Source: Lactuca virosa
Lineage: Eukaryota; Streptophyta; Magnoliopsida; Asterales; Asteraceae
Length of the DNA: 64,000 nt
NCBI GenBank assembly: GCA_928212115.1
Contig: CAKMRJ010003334.1
Location: 574,422 to 638,421 of the forward strand
Direction: 5' to 3'
Shown: positions 1 to 12,688 of the stretch, one piece after another
Layout: each line of letters begins with the position of its first letter
How positions within the stretch are numbered: position 1 is the first letter of the stretch
Program-made: the position numbers and the translations under genes
Notes under the pieces: generated by a model
The model's input: the letters and a program-made list of their open reading frames with translations, nothing else
What the model was told of the DNA's origin: nothing
Databases searched by the model: none

Positions 1-337
1 TACATTTGCATGGTTATTCATACCCACTTTGTGATCCTCGGCATCCCAGTCACAAACGAGAGGGTCATATCGAGATTTAAACATGCCATTGAAAAGTTCA
101 ATGTATCTCAAAAGATCTAGGAGTTTTCAATACAATTAAAACCTAATTTCTTTTTCGTTTTTCATGGTGGAGAATTAGTGAATCGACATTCACTTGCCTT
201 CAAATTATTTACTTATTAGATTACGGCATCCCTCTTCTAATTTGTGAATAATGTTGTTGGTTCCTAGCCCTAATTTTTCATTTGGGTGATTAATTGGGAA
301 ATCATTTCTAATCAACTTTGTTCTTTTTCCATTTCAG
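1..337 (+). other. Partial 5' untranslated leader of copia 1
   Basis: This stretch matches the leader just upstream of gag at 62000-62315 and, in reverse, the leaders near 22100, 29200 and 35100. Shared blocks include GATCCTCGGCATCCCAGTCA and GCCATTGAAAAGTTCAATG. It ends directly before the gag ATG. No coding sequence is seen. Confidence 0.85.
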
Positions 338-1219
338 ATGTCGAACGCAAACAACAACGCTTCTGGGTCAAACTCCTCTGGTTCATTCTCACTCATGAAC
401 TTGTGTGGGAAAGTGATCTTCGATGGGACCAATTTCAGTAAATGGATCCGCAAAATTCGCATGGTCACTCGCTACGAGGACAAAGACTATGTCCTCGACG
501 AGAAGCTTAAGGAGATTGATATGAACTGCTACTGCGATGAGATCGCGGCCTACGAGGCCCACGAGCGTGATGCCACGAAAGTCCATTGCATCATGCTCGC
601 GACTATGACTGCTGAACTTCAAAAGTCCTATGAGGATAAGTACCCCTATGAGATGCATCAGGATCTGCTGGAACGTTACCACCAGAGCGCCAGGCAAGAG
701 AGGTATGAGATCATCACTTCGATGATCACTACCAAAATGGGTAATGGAGAGTCCCTTACCGCCCATCTGCAAAAGATGCAGAGATATGTTGATCGCCTGC
801 TGAAGTTGAATGTGAACTTCGATGAAGAGCTAAAAATTGAAATTACCCTTCACTCATTGCCTTCCTGCTATAGCCAGTTCCGCATGACCTACCATATGAA
901 TAAGGAAGAGGTCTCCTTGAGCAAGCTTTAGGGTTTGTTGAGGACTGCTGAGAGCAATCTCAAGGATAAATCTGTTGCATCACCTCCCACTCCAGTTGCT
1001 GCCCTTGTCTTGGAAATAGGGCAAGGGAAGGGTAAGAAGAGGAAGGCCTCCTCAAGGGGCCACCACAAGGGAAAGTCTCAAGATGGCACCTCTTCTAGTG
1101 GAACCAAAGGTGGTTCTGCTAAACCCAACTCAAAACCCCAAAGAGGCAGAGTGCCACCACTGCCACAAGATAGGGCATTGGAAGAGAAGCTGCCCAGAAT
1201 ATCTGTAGGCCATCAATGA
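338..1219 (+). pseudogene. gag: copia 1 gag, interrupted
   Basis: Gag forms the nucleocapsid of a copia particle. The first frame runs from the ATG at 338 to a TAG at 929-931. The aligned position in copia B is a glutamine codon (SKLQGLL), so this looks like a CAG-to-TAG change. Reading resumes in the same frame to 1219 with a lysine-rich stretch (GKGKKRK). The zinc knuckle CHHCHKIGHWKRSC at about 1159-1200 lies in another frame, so a frameshift separates it from the body of gag. A TAG follows the knuckle. The N-terminus (FDGTNFSKWIRKIRM) is typical of copia gag. Family assignment is firm; the lesions are read directly from the sequence. Confidence 0.88.
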
Positions 1220-4200
1220 TGGAAAGATCAAGCCATCTTTCGCAGGTATTTACACAATTAAATCTAATAGTTTATCACATGCTACTTCTTGGGTTCTTGA
1301 TACAGGATGTGGTTTTCACATATGTTCTGATTTGCAGGGACTAAAAGGAAATAGGGATGTGGAGCGTGGAAGGATGAATCTGATCATGGGAAACAGAAGA
1401 TCGTCGCCTGTGACCAAGATTGGAGTTTATTCCTTAGTGCTTAGTAATGGTTTAGATTTAAATTTGAATAATTGTTGCTATTCGCCAGATATGGCTAGAA
1501 ACATCATTTCGTTTCATGGTTTATATAAACAAGGCTTTAGATACTCATTTGATAATGAAAAGGGTTCTATTTATGCTTATTTTAATAACGTTTTATATTT
1601 TGAAGCATTGCCTTGTAATGGAATATATGAAACTGTGATGGTTGTAGACAACTTAGGAAATGATGTATTGTGTGTGGATTCTTCCAATAGTATGGATAGA
1701 GCATGCTTGTGGCATTGTCGTCTTGGACATGTCAACAAGAAACGCATAGCCCAACTCCAAAAGGATGGAGTGTTGGACTCATTCGACCTTAGGAACGATG
1801 ACGTGTGCGAATCTTGTTTACTTGGAAAGATGACCAAGTCACCCTTCACTGGCACTTGTGCGAGGGGTGAGGGTTTATTGGATCTCATACATACAGATGT
1901 ATGTGGACCCTTTAGATCCACCACAAGGGACGCGAATCGCTTCTATGTGACTTTCACAGATGATTATAGCAGATATGGGTATATCTAATTGATCAAGCAC
2001 AAGTCAGAAACCTTTGAAAAGTTCAAAGAGTTTAAACAAGAAGTGGAGAATCAATTGGGCAGTAAAATCAAGATGCTTCGATCTGATCGAGGTGGAGAGT
2101 ACCTAAGTCTTGAATTCCACGATTACCTCAATTGGGCAGTAAAATCAAGATCCTTCACTACCTATCTCATTCTAGGGGTATGCCTTAGAGACTGCCGCCC
2201 ATATCCTTAACTTAGTACCTACAAAGAAGGTTGCCAAAACACCTCACGAAATGTGGACAGGGAAAGCTCCCTCATTAGCACATATCAAGGTTTGGGGTTG
2301 CGAGGCTTTCGTAAGACAAGATACTCACGACAAGCTCAAACCTCGTAGTGAGCGATGTATTTTCATCGGCTACCCACAGAAATCCTTTGGATATTTCTTC
2401 TACAGACCGAGTTACAATGTAATCTTCGTTGCGAGGAGAGGGGTTTTCCTAGAACGAGAACTCATAAGCCAAGGAGACAGTGGGAGGCAGATAGATCTTG
2501 AAGAGCTTCAAGAGTCGAGCGATGAAGGAACCTCTAACACTGGCGCTCAACCCGAGGAGGAAACTCCGGTTGAACCGATTGACGAGTCCTTACCTCTTAG
2601 ACGTTCCGAAAGAGTTAGTATTCCACCCTAGTTTTATGGATTTCATATTACTATGGAAGGGGATACGTTCATTAGTGATAGTACACTAGTGAATATGGAC
2701 GAACCTAACAACTATAAGGAAGCCATGGCAGGCCCGGAGTATGCAAAATGGAAAGAGGCTATAGATAGCGAGATCCAATCCATGTATGATAACCAAGTTT
2801 GGAATTTGGTTGACAATGTACCAGGTCGTAAGACGGCCGGGTGCAAGTGGATCTTCAAGAAGAAGACTGACGTGGATGGAAATGGCACACTTATATGGCG
2901 CGATTGGTTGCGAAGGGTTTCACTCAAACTCCTGGAGTTGATACTACGACGAAACCTTCTCACCAGTTGCGAAGATAAAGTCTATCAGGTGATGCTGGCC
3001 ATTGCTGCTGCATTTCATGACTATGAAATATGGCAGATGGATGTCAAAACTGCTTTTCCTTAATGGGATTTGGCTGAGGAGTTTACATGGCTCAGCCAGA
3101 GGGTTTTGTCAATGCGAAGCATCCCAACAGAGTGTGTAAGCTTGAGAAGTCTATTTATGGACTTAAGCAAGCGTCTCGCAGATGGAATCTTTGTTTCGAC
3201 GAGAAGGTCAAAGAGTTTGGTTTTCTGCGAAGCGAAGATGAATTGTGTGTATATCTCAAAGCCAGTGGGAGTGTAGTAAGCTTTCTCGTATTATATGTCG
3301 ATGACATACTACTCATAGGAAACGACATCACGACACTGCAGGAGGTTAAGTCCTGGCTCGGGAAGTTCTTCGCTATGAAGGACCTCAGAGAGGCTTCCTA
3401 TATTCTGGGAATAAGGATAGTGAGAGACAGAAGTAAGAGATTAATAGGACTTAGTCAGAATACTTACCTAGACAAGGTACTAAAACGTTTTAGTATGGAG
3501 AATTCAAAGAAAGGGGAGTTACCAATCCAAAGTAATGCCAACTTGAGTAAGACTCAGAGTCCGAGTACTAAAGTCGAGATAGCAGAGATGAGCCGAGTAC
3601 CTTACGCTTCCGCAGTTGGCTCGATCATGTACGTTATGACTTGTACTCGCCCTGATGTAGCCTTCTCTTTGAGCATGGTCAGTAGATATCAAGGGAACCC
3701 TGGCAGAGCACATTGGATCGCAGTCAAGAACATTCTTAAGTACCTTCGGAGGACCAAGGAATGGTTTCTAGTCCTTGGTGGGAGTGATGACTTAAAGGTG
3801 CGAGGGTACAGTGACGCCAACTTTCAGACCGACAGGGACAACTATCGTTCACAGTCGGGCTGGGTCTTTACTCTCAATGGAGGAGCAGTAACTTGGAAGA
3901 GTTCCAAGCAGGAAACTGTAGCTAATTCAACGTGCGAATCAGAGTACATTGCAGCAAGCGAAGCGTCAAAGGAGGCAATATGGTGAAGAACTTCACATTG
4001 GAGACCTTGGAGTTGTGCCAGCCATAAAGGAGCCCATGGGATTTTCTGTGATAATGAAGGAGCGGTTGCCTTGACCAAGGAAACAAGAGATCACGGTAGA
4101 TGTCGACATAATCGACAGAAAATATCACTTTATTCGACATCGGGTGGAAGAAGGACTCCTCGTAGTGAAGAGGTATCGTCAGAAGATAACCCAGCATCCG

Positions 4201-4279
4201 CTTACGAAGGGACTGAGCAGGGTTAAGCATTTGCAGCACGCTAGGAGCATTGGGCTGAAGGACGATATTAGTTTAGATT
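1207..4279 (+). pseudogene. pol: copia 1 pol (PR-IN-RT-RH), multiply broken
   Basis: The aspartic protease motif is visible as LDTGCGFHIC near 1296-1325. The integrase HHCC region (LWHCRLGHVNKKR, CESC) and the start of the catalytic core (HTDVCGPF) lie within 1332-1988. A stop interrupts at 1986-1988 where copia B has tyrosine. The integrase core is then shortened near 2130-2200, beside a repeated 24-bp segment. Reverse transcriptase runs through 2653-3063 and, after a frameshift, 3087-3986, with the YVDDIL active site at about 3293-3312. RNase H motifs (GYSDANF, CESEYIAAS) follow near 3808 and 3930. Small indels break the last part up to the conserved RSIGLKDDIS end. The normal product is a polyprotein that copies and integrates the element; this copy is dead. 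Confidence 0.9.
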
Positions 4280-5151
4280 AGATAGTTGGAAACGTGTAAT
4301 AGATAAGTTGTTAATTAACATTTGATGATTAAATAAAGGAGTATTATTTATTAGTAATGTTACTCTCTTATGTTAATCTTTTACCTATTGTTTCATTTTG
4401 CATGTTTTGACTTCCTGAATAATTAAGTTATTTGATAATAATCGAATTATTCGAACGGTCCACAGTCGTTCATATGTTGGAAGTAGATATGAATGAAGAC
4501 TGTCATGAATTGGTGTGTAGATTGTCTAAAGTGTATTAGACATAGCAAAGGTTTGCTGCAACGTTCATGAGTGCTTATGAAATTGATTTGAGCATTGGAA
4601 TAAACCCACACTTGCTGGAATCACTTCATGGAATCCATCACGAGTGATCGCAAGATGGTAATATCACATGGTCTTAAAACCTAGATATATGGTTTATTGT
4701 TTGCTAATTGGTTATGCATTGATAATGCGCAAACGCATCAGTAACTTGATGTTATAAAACGCATTGTTGTGTATGATTTGATTAGTGGATAGTAAATGCA
4801 TATAAGTCGAAGTTTATCTGTTCCTTTTATCCTAAGAGGGTAAAAGCGATATCAGGGCCCCTCGATGATTTGATTTGACTTATGTGCCAGGCCCGGTCAG
4901 GACTGAATTGATGTGTTCAATTAAGTGCCATGTCAAATGAATATGAGATCGAGAAACCAATTGTTGGACAATAAGTATGACAATGTTCCATGTAATTGTC
5001 CGCACGATATCTAGAACAGAGGATTATACGATCCCTTATCTGAAGGACAAGTTACTAATAAGATCAGAGTTTGACAACGTCTTTGAGAGCTACGATTGCT
5101 AATCGGATTGTGCTTGCATTTATAGTTACTAGACTTATCTAAGTGGGAGAC
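4280..5151 (+). other. copia 1 3' non-coding region up to polypurine tract
   Basis: No reading frame is supported here. It resembles the stretches between RNase H and the 3' LTR in copia A (20356-21206) and B (24133-24980), read on the other strand. It ends with a short purine-rich tract, AAGTGGGAGAC, next to the LTR. Confidence 0.7.
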
Positions 5152-5928
5152 TGTTGGATTAGTGTCTAAGCATGTAACTATATTTGGTAAGTACTTGACC
5201 CGGTTATACATGGTCCTTTTGGGTTGCCTTCACCATAGCAACTTGACAGAGTGATTTATATAGAGAGAAGAGTATTATTATATTAATATGTTATAAGAAT
5301 AATATATTAAAGGAATAATAATATTATTTAATTAATATTAGTCATAAATTAATTAGGAATTAATTTGGTGACTAAAAGAGGTTAATTGAATAAAGGGGCT
5401 TAAACTGTCAAATGTGTGATAGTTGAGTTTTGGGCTATGAATCCTTATAGATATTAGGGTGGCCGAATTTAGGGTTATGGACTCCTTGAATTCGTCCAAG
5501 CCTTAATCTAGAAGGATCCTTGGATTGCTTAGGGCCTAAGTTATTCAATTAGGGTTAAGGATGTAACCCTAGTAGCTCATAGTATAAATAGACCCCATAT
5601 GTGAGGGAAATCGGCCACCTTGTTGCATTGGAAACCCTAGAGCCGATTTTCTCATCCCTCCTCTCTCTCCAAATCATCCTCTTGCTAGTTGGTGTTTGTA
5701 AGCCATTATAGGAGTGACAATTGTGACTCTAAGCTCCAAGAACAAGAAGATTCAAGCAAGCAACTTAAGGTATTCTTCTAAATCTGATTTCATATGTTAT
5801 GATTCAATTGTTTACTCTAGATCTTGCATCATAAGCCTTGGAAACATTGCATGTTCAATTAGAGAAACCTAGATCCAAGCATTAGGGTTTACATGTGCAC
5901 ATAGGAAAGTTCTTATGGCTCAAACCCA
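5152..5928 (+). repeat. 3' LTR of copia 1
   Basis: It begins TGTTGGATTAGTGTCTAAG right after the purine tract, like the LTR at 59941. A TATA-like box (TATAAATA) lies near 5583. The end reads AACCCA instead of the family's AACCCAACA, so the last bases are lost where gypsy sequence begins. Confidence 0.85.
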
Positions 5929-5929
5929 T

Positions 5930-7184
5930 AAAAAAGATGATCAACAAAATAATAAATAGAAACATACTCATCACAACATCTGGAGCTGCTCTGACCTCCT
6001 CGGCAGTGAGCTGAAAAGCATGACCCCGTGCTCTCGGGGGCTCCGCCCTCCCCTGGCGCCCATTGGTAATCCTCAAAATAGTTGGTGCCGTAACCTGCGC
6101 TAGCTTGGCGGCGAGAAATGGACAGTTGATCTTCACATGGTCGACCTAATCACAACGATAGCAAATCGTGGAACTCGGAGCTAGGGCCGGTTGGCGGCAA
6201 TCCCTCACATAGTGCCCCTCCTTGCCACATTTGTGGCACACACCTCTTGATCGACATGCCCCCTCATGAACCTTGCCGCACTTCTCACAAGTGCGGCCCC
6301 TCTATCCTCCAGATCTAGAATCAGTGGCCCTGAACCGCTTCGGCGCAGGGTGTGACTGCACCGCGGCCGGTCTCTGCTCCCTAGTCTGGAGCTCCATCTC
6401 AATATCTCGCCGCCTAGCGGCCTCCTGCAACTCCAACAAGGAACCATAATGCTGAGTGGATACAAACTGCCTGATATCCGTCTTGAGCATGCTCAAGTAA
6501 CAAGTCATCTGAGCCTTCTTGGAAGCAGCAAACTCATGACAAAACATGGCCCTCTCTGTGAACATCTTGGTGATCTCCGTCACCGACTTGGTCCCCTGTC
6601 TCAGATCCAAATACTCCTGGGCCAACTTCTCACGCTCCACCAGCGACACATATCTAGAACGGAACATCTCCGAGAACTGCTCCCAAGACACATCAGGTCT
6701 CTGCTCAGTAGAATACGAACCAGTAACAAGTCTCCACCAATCCTTCGCTACGGACCTCAAAAGGTTCAGAGCCCACCTGACCTTCTAGTCAACTGGGCAA
6801 GAGCAAGTGAAGAAACACTCCTTAATGTCAGACATCCACCTCATGGCTATGATTGGGTCCTGAACTCCATCAAATTTCGTGGGCTTCGTATTATCGAAGT
6901 CTCGAAACTGGAAGACTCTCCGAGCACCAACCCCAACAGCGACAACGACTATGATGGCTGTAGCAGCAGCAGCCTCATACAAAGCAACATAACACTCATC
7001 AAAATACTCCAGCATGACAGTATTGATAGACCCAAACATCTCTGGCAATTGTGCTCGAAAGTGAGCAATAACCTCCTCCTGAAGAATCTCCCTAATCCTG
7101 TCCTCAGACACAGCAGCCCCATCCTAACTGCCAGCTCTCGATCCCGATCCGGATCCAACCTCAAATCGTATTGTCATCACCATA
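5930..7184 (-). pseudogene. gag: Ty3-gypsy gag fragment with zinc knuckles
   Basis: The reverse strand encodes a gypsy capsid-nucleocapsid. Near the start is VSEDRIREILQEEV, followed by the retrotransposon gag core (DWWRLVTGSY, WEQFSEMFRSRYV, EYLDLRQG). Three cysteine-histidine motifs follow at 6115-6285: CEKCGKVHEGAC, CHKCGKEGHYVRDC, and one beginning CYRC. A TAG inside the third motif, after CYRCD, is probably a mutated CAG. A frameshift near 6780 and a stop near 7125 also break it. The run into protease (AFQLTAEE, APDVV) is lost at about 5960, where it joins the copia LTR. The long open frame on the + strand here is a shadow of this gene. Confidence 0.88.
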
Positions 7185-8997
7185 TTAAAAATAACCCAGG
7201 TAGATATCAGATAACACACATATCATATCAGGGGAACCAACTCCCAACAAAGCCCTAGGGTTGTGACTTCCCTGTTACGCGTACGGGTCATGTGCTCTTA
7301 GTAGTACGGGCCCATACTACCTTCCATGCCTACCCGTATTTTTCTCAGGGGAATCATCACAACAACCTTAACAATACATACTAGAATATGCATACACTCA
7401 ACCCTCACTCCCTAGAGGAAGGCTAAACATCATGAAACCGGATGGCTGACTCCACACAACTCATCCATGAAACTTCCACCAGCCCTACAACACTCGTGTA
7501 TGCTAACACTCGTGTATGGAACGTTCTTCGGGCCTTCGACCTGACTGGTATGCCTCTCGGGCCTGCAGTCTATCCGGGACGCCCTTGGTCTCTTGGCCTT
7601 CAGTCTACATTGGTACGCCTCAACCCAACCACACACAAACCATGTCGACATATACATAACAAATAAGCATACACATACTCAGTCAATAGACAATCAGATA
7701 GATCTTACAAATCACTAAGAATAACATCATCCTATCTACCAGGATACAAATCTAACATATCACTACAACATACCAACATGTGATAAACCATGATAACAAT
7801 CAAATAGGTCGGCCTTGGTACCTTCGACCCAAAAGTACAGTAACGAAAACTCACTTCACAAACTAAACAGAAGTTGATGAGGCCCCTGACTCCGAAACTC
7901 AGCTCTCTAAATGACACCTAATCCCACCAAAGACCAGTTACATCAAAACCCCAAAAATACCTTCAATGGTCAAACTTGGTCAAAGTCAACTGGTCAAACC
8001 CACTAAGTTAACTGAGTCAACCCAACCGAGTCAACTCATCCGGGCTGAACCAGTGTGAGTATGCGGAGCGTACTCCGGAGGTACGCTGAGCGTACTCCAA
8101 CCCTCGCAGTTGACCACCATCGGGGTGGTTGACTTCTTACGCAGGGCGTACTCAAAGTACGTGGGACGTACCCTCACAAGCCGAAAAATCTTGTTAAGAG
8201 CTTAATGGCTTAAGTACTTATGTCCTAACTTCAAGATCTTGGCCAAAAATACTCTAGAGTCATAAAGCTTCCAACTTTATGACTTTACATGCCTAATAAG
8301 AGCTTAACTCAAGGTATTAATCCATTAAGACCTTCTATAAGATGCATGGAGCAAAACTAACCAATGAGACTTCATTTTTATGACTTAGGACCCCTCCTAG
8401 GGTCTGAAAGGACAACTCAAATCGTCAAGAACATGTCATGCTCAAGATGAGACTTTGGGACCAAAAAGTAACACCAAAACACCCATTTCTAGATCTACAA
8501 GATTAAAAGATCAAGATGAAAGCTTTATACTTTTGAAGGGTTGCAAATGAAGAGTGAATCCCAGATCCAAAGTGCTTCACTCTCCAAAGATGATCTTGGC
8601 TTCCTTCCTTCTTCTACTTAGCACACAAACACACACTTTAAGGCTTGAAATGGCTTCAAAAGTTGGTCCTAGGGTTATAACACAAATGAGAGGGTGAAGG
8701 TTGAGAAGGTGAAGGGAAATGAGGCTATAAGGATGCTTAAATACCAGCCAAACCGTAAAAATTAGGGTTTCCTCATTTAGGAAGTACGCCCAGCGTACAA
8801 TGATGTACGTCGAGCGTACTTGGGCGCGCCCTAGTATACTTAGCGTACACCACGTACGCATGGCGAACTCTGAAGCCCTTATTTACCAAAATGACATTAA
8901 GGCCCTTTATCATATAATTCTTGAACTTTGGGACCAAGTGCAATATAAAAAAAATTAAAGGGTTGAAATTTGAAGTACCTTAACATCGGGATGTTAC
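7185..8997 (-). repeat. Ty3-gypsy LTR and leader
   Basis: On the reverse strand the LTR starts TGTAACATCCCGATGTTAAGG at 8997. A TATA-like TATTTAAG lies near 8740. Two clusters of the palindromic CGTAC motif lie at 8060-8180 and 8770-8860. I could not find a clear primer-binding site or the exact LTR end, so LTR and leader are given together. No gene is seen here. Confidence 0.65.
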
Positions 8998-9792
8998 ATT
9001 TGGTGTATTAATGGATTAAAACCGAGTACCCGAGGACCGGCCCTGTTTGCCACTATTACTATTATTTTTAAATCATATGAACAAATATGATTTATTGTTT
9101 GATGGATTCGACACCCATCAAACACCACCACCATCACTCAGTCCTACAGTGATGGAACGGGTGGGATTTTATCAACTAAATTAGGATGGTGTTGTTGTTG
9201 TCCAAAAAAAATATCCAATAAGAATGAAGTTAAACAAAATAATAATCCAATAAAGTAATATTTATTAATATATAAATATTATATATTAAAATTAATATTT
9301 ATTAATATATAATAATCCAAGAAAAAATAATTAATCCAGTAAAAAAGAAATTAAAAAAAGAATTATTTAAAAGAAATCAATAAAAGTAACATTTATTAAT
9401 TTATAAATATTATATATTAAAAATAATATTTATGAATATATAATAATACAATAATAAAAAATAATCCAATAAAAAGAAATTAAAAAAAATTAATTAAACG
9501 AATTAATGTATAATAAGTGAATAAAGTTAAAAAGAAGAGATGCATAAATGGTAATTGTAGTTTGGTTGCAGAAATAATCTTTGAGGGTAAAATTGTCATT
9601 TAAAAAAAATTAACAACCATCTTGTTAAAGTTAACGTCTTCGGACCAAAACGCACAATGTATCCAAAACTGGACCATTGATGCACCACAAAATATTTTTT
9701 AACCAAATTCATATAATTTTGACAACTACATGGACCATTTTTGCAATTTTGTCTATGTTTTTTCTTTCCATTTTATTTATTTATATATTTTA
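8998..9792. other. AT-rich intergenic stretch with a degenerate repeat
   Basis: No coding signal. At about 9230-9500 an AT-rich unit of about 140 bp occurs twice in direct orientation, sharing ATATAAATATTATATATTAA and AATCCAATAAA. The rest has no recognisable feature. Confidence 0.5.
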
Positions 9793-10176
9793 ATAAAAAA
9801 AATTAAACAAACTCAACCTTTCTTCACCATTTTTATCCCCCTCTTTATCGTCATCGGTACCACCCTTACCATTTTTCATCATTTTTACTTCTCTCTCACA
9901 TACATACACACACCACCACCATAATGCCGCCGTCGCCAACCCTACCCATCTCGTCACCTACAACTCTCCTTGATATCGATCTGTCAAAGCCTTCTATGTC
10001 CCAACCGATGTCCAAACACTAACCCAAGACGATCCAAAAAAATTAGTCGCCGATAAGGCCATAAAGTACGTCATCCCCATGATAGTTCTTTGACTTGTCA
10101 CCGGTTCCACCTCCGCCTTTGTGGTATCTAAAATATGTGAATTCATCATACCCGACCAACTTTCTTCACCATTAAT
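9793..10176 (+). pseudogene. Ribose-5-phosphate isomerase-like 5' fragment, copy 1
   Basis: One forward frame reads LTQDDPKKLVADKAIKYV and, after a stop, TGSTSAFVVSKICEFI. This resembles the start of plant ribose-5-phosphate isomerase A, from the LTQDDLKKLAADKAV region to the substrate-binding GTGSTAAFVV loop. The enzyme interconverts ribose-5-phosphate and ribulose-5-phosphate in the pentose phosphate and Calvin cycles. The fragment has a stop inside the glycine-rich loop and lacks the rest of the enzyme. An ATG near 9923 is out of frame. About 130 bp of upstream sequence is included in the duplicated unit. Recognition is from memory of the family; a protein search would settle it. Confidence 0.6.
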
Positions 10177-10560
10177 AATAAAAAAATTAAACAAACTCAA
10201 CCTTTCTTCACCATTTTTACCCCTCTCTTTATCGTCATCGGTACCACCCCTCCCATTTTTCATCATTTTTACTTCTCTCTCACATACATACACACACCAC
10301 CACCATTATGCCGCCATCGCAACCCTACCCATCTCGTCACCTCCAACTCTCCTTGATATCTATCTGTCAAAGCCTTCTATGTCCCAACCGATGTCCAAAC
10401 ACTAACCCAAGACGATCTAAACAAATTAGTCACCAATAAGGCCATAAAGTATGTCATCCCCATGATAGTTCTTTGACTTCACACCGGTTCCACCTTCGCC
10501 TTTGTGGTATCTAAAATATGTGAATTCATCATATCCGACCAACTTAAAGACATTCAAAAA
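10177..10560 (+). pseudogene. Ribose-5-phosphate isomerase-like 5' fragment, copy 2
   Basis: This is a direct tandem copy of the preceding segment, offset by about 384 bp. It carries the same isomerase-like frame (LTQDDLNKLVTNKAIKYV) and the same internal stop, then TGSTFAFVVSKICEFI. It runs slightly further (DQLKDIQKY). Sharing the stop shows that the fragment was already broken before it was duplicated. It ends about 310 bp before the beta-glucosidase start codon. Confidence 0.6.
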
Positions 10561-10827
10561 TACATAAAGAACTAAAAAGAAAAGAAGGGTAAGATGGTCT
10601 TTTCGTATGGACCAGGGACCACCGGTGCAACAAATACAAACTATAAGGACCATCCGTGTCAAAAATACAATAATAGGACCAAAAGTATGAATTTGGCAAA
10701 CAATAGTGTGACCAAATGTGTAATTTACTCAAATAAAAGATTAAAAACCTACCCTTTACGTCACATGGTAACTATCCGTTTCACAATATTATCCGCCCTC
10801 TTTTTTAGCATAGACTGGCATTTCGAT

Positions 10828-10835
10828 TATAAATA
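10828..10835 (+). promoter_or_regulatory. TATA box of the beta-glucosidase gene
   Basis: TATAAATA lies 46 bp before the start codon. This leaves room for transcription to begin about 30 bp downstream, with a short 5' UTR. The 250 bp upstream show no other element I can name. Confidence 0.6.
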
Positions 10836-10873
10836 GAAAGGTCTTCTGACGAAGCTCGTGAGCTACAGAAAAC

Positions 10874-12632
10874 ATGGGAAGACTAAGGCTGTTGCTAATA
10901 ATATTAGTGTCGTTGCTGGTTTCAAAAGTGGCGATAGCTGCCGACATTAGCCGGAATGACTTTCCGAAGGGGTTTGTGTTTGGAACGGCGACATCCGCTT
11001 ATCAGGTGGAGGGCATGGCCCATAAAGGTGGACGAGGACCTAGCATTTGGGATGAATTCATCAAGACTCCTGGTTTCTTCCTATATTCATTCATATATTC
11101 TCTCTTTCAACAGCTAGCCTTTTAATTAACATTATTTTTCTTTCTATAATTATTTATTTATGTAGGACTTGAACCAAACAATGCAACAGGAGAAGTTACA
11201 GTCGATCAGTATCATCGGTATAAGGTGTGGTTTCTCTTTTTCTGTGTTTTTATGATTCTTTTTTACAATTTAACAGAACAATATTCATTACTATACTTTA
11301 AACCTGTGTATTCTTTATATATTTCGGTCAATACGATGTTGATTCATGTATTTTAATAAAATAAAATAGAAACAGTTTAAAGTAAAATGTCACGATCTAA
11401 GGAATAAAAATGGTCCAAATTTATTGAATATGATCAGAGACCCGTGAGTCTGAGGCGTGAACATGTACATGTGAATTGCGATAGTGGCTTTGGGCAGTGG
11501 TCCCTGATTGATGCCTCTCTTTTTTTTTCTTTTTTTTTTTTTTTTTTTTTTGTTGTTTTCTCTTTTGGCTAATACATCAGAATCGTGTTTCAATGTTAAA
11601 ATGCATTCCAACCATTCATACAATTTTAGTGTTATGATCAGTAACATACTAAAATGATGCTATATGTATTTTTTGTTTTACATCAACTTTTTTTTATAGA
11701 TGAAATGTTAAATATCTAATTCAAAATATATCATTATAAGAATTTTATAAGTCACTACCTTTTAGGAAGGTATTATTCCAACTATTTATAAATTAACCAA
11801 CAAATCCATTAAAATGTATTAAAAACGTAACAAACTCTATTTTTTTCACCTACTATACCAGTTATTTTATATTTATATATTTTGACCGCGATCTTAATTT
11901 TGTTATGAATTTGGTTCAAATTTCAATTTTTATTACAGATATGGTCCAAACTATTTTAACAAATTCTATCCAAAATTAGTTTTTTTTTACAACTTTCAAG
12001 ACTGTATTTGCAAAAAAAAAAATTACATTTTTTTTATGAAATAAAATACACTTTTCTATGAATTTTTTTATAACATTTTTGAAATTTGTTTAAGATTTTT
12101 TACAAGCTTTTTAGAACCTTTTTACGATTTTTATAAGTTTTTGTACACTTTTTATAACTTTTTTTTTTTTACAATTTCCTTAAACTTTTTTAAAACCTAT
12201 TAAACTTGTTTTTATAACCTTTTTAAAAATACATTTTCATACAACTCAAATACTTACTTTAAAAAAAAATTAAGAGTATTTCTAAGAGTAGGAAAACATT
12301 ATAAATGTTTTCGTGTATACTTTGTTTACAATTATTTTACACTTTTTAAAGAGGTGTGTAAAAAAGTGTAAACAAAAATATTTATATTGTTTTAATATTT
12401 TTAGAAATACTTTCGTTTGAAATTTTTTTATAACAAAGGTATGTAAAAAAAGTTGTATGAAAGAGAGAAATTTATGAAAAATTATAAAACAAGTATAAAC
12501 CATTGTAAAAAAAATCATAAAAAAGTTGTATAATAAAAAGGATTTTAAACAGTGTTAAAAAAGTTTCAAAAGGGTTGTGAAAAAAGAGTAAAAAAAATAA
12601 TTAAAAAAGTTTAGAACAATTTGTTAAAAAAA

Positions 12633-12688
<56 letters not shown>

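Larger units (their letters stand above)
1..5928 (+). mobile_element. Degenerate Ty1-copia retrotransposon (copia 1), 5' LTR outside window
   Basis: The window opens inside the untranslated leader of a copia element, and gag, protease, integrase, reverse transcriptase and RNase H follow in copia order. A 3' LTR closes it at 5152-5928. The leader, coding order and LTR resemble the copia elements at 19568-37046 and 59941 onward, so they form one family. The reading frame is broken by several stops, frameshifts and an integrase deletion, so the copy cannot encode its own machinery. Confidence 0.93.

Noticed and set aside
6449..7258. 269-codon open frame on the + strand
   Set aside because: It is antisense to the gypsy gag, whose reverse-strand translation shows clear capsid and zinc-knuckle motifs.
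9994..10293. 99-codon reverse frame over the duplicated segment
   Set aside because: The forward frame gives isomerase-like motifs in both copies; the reverse frame resembles nothing known.
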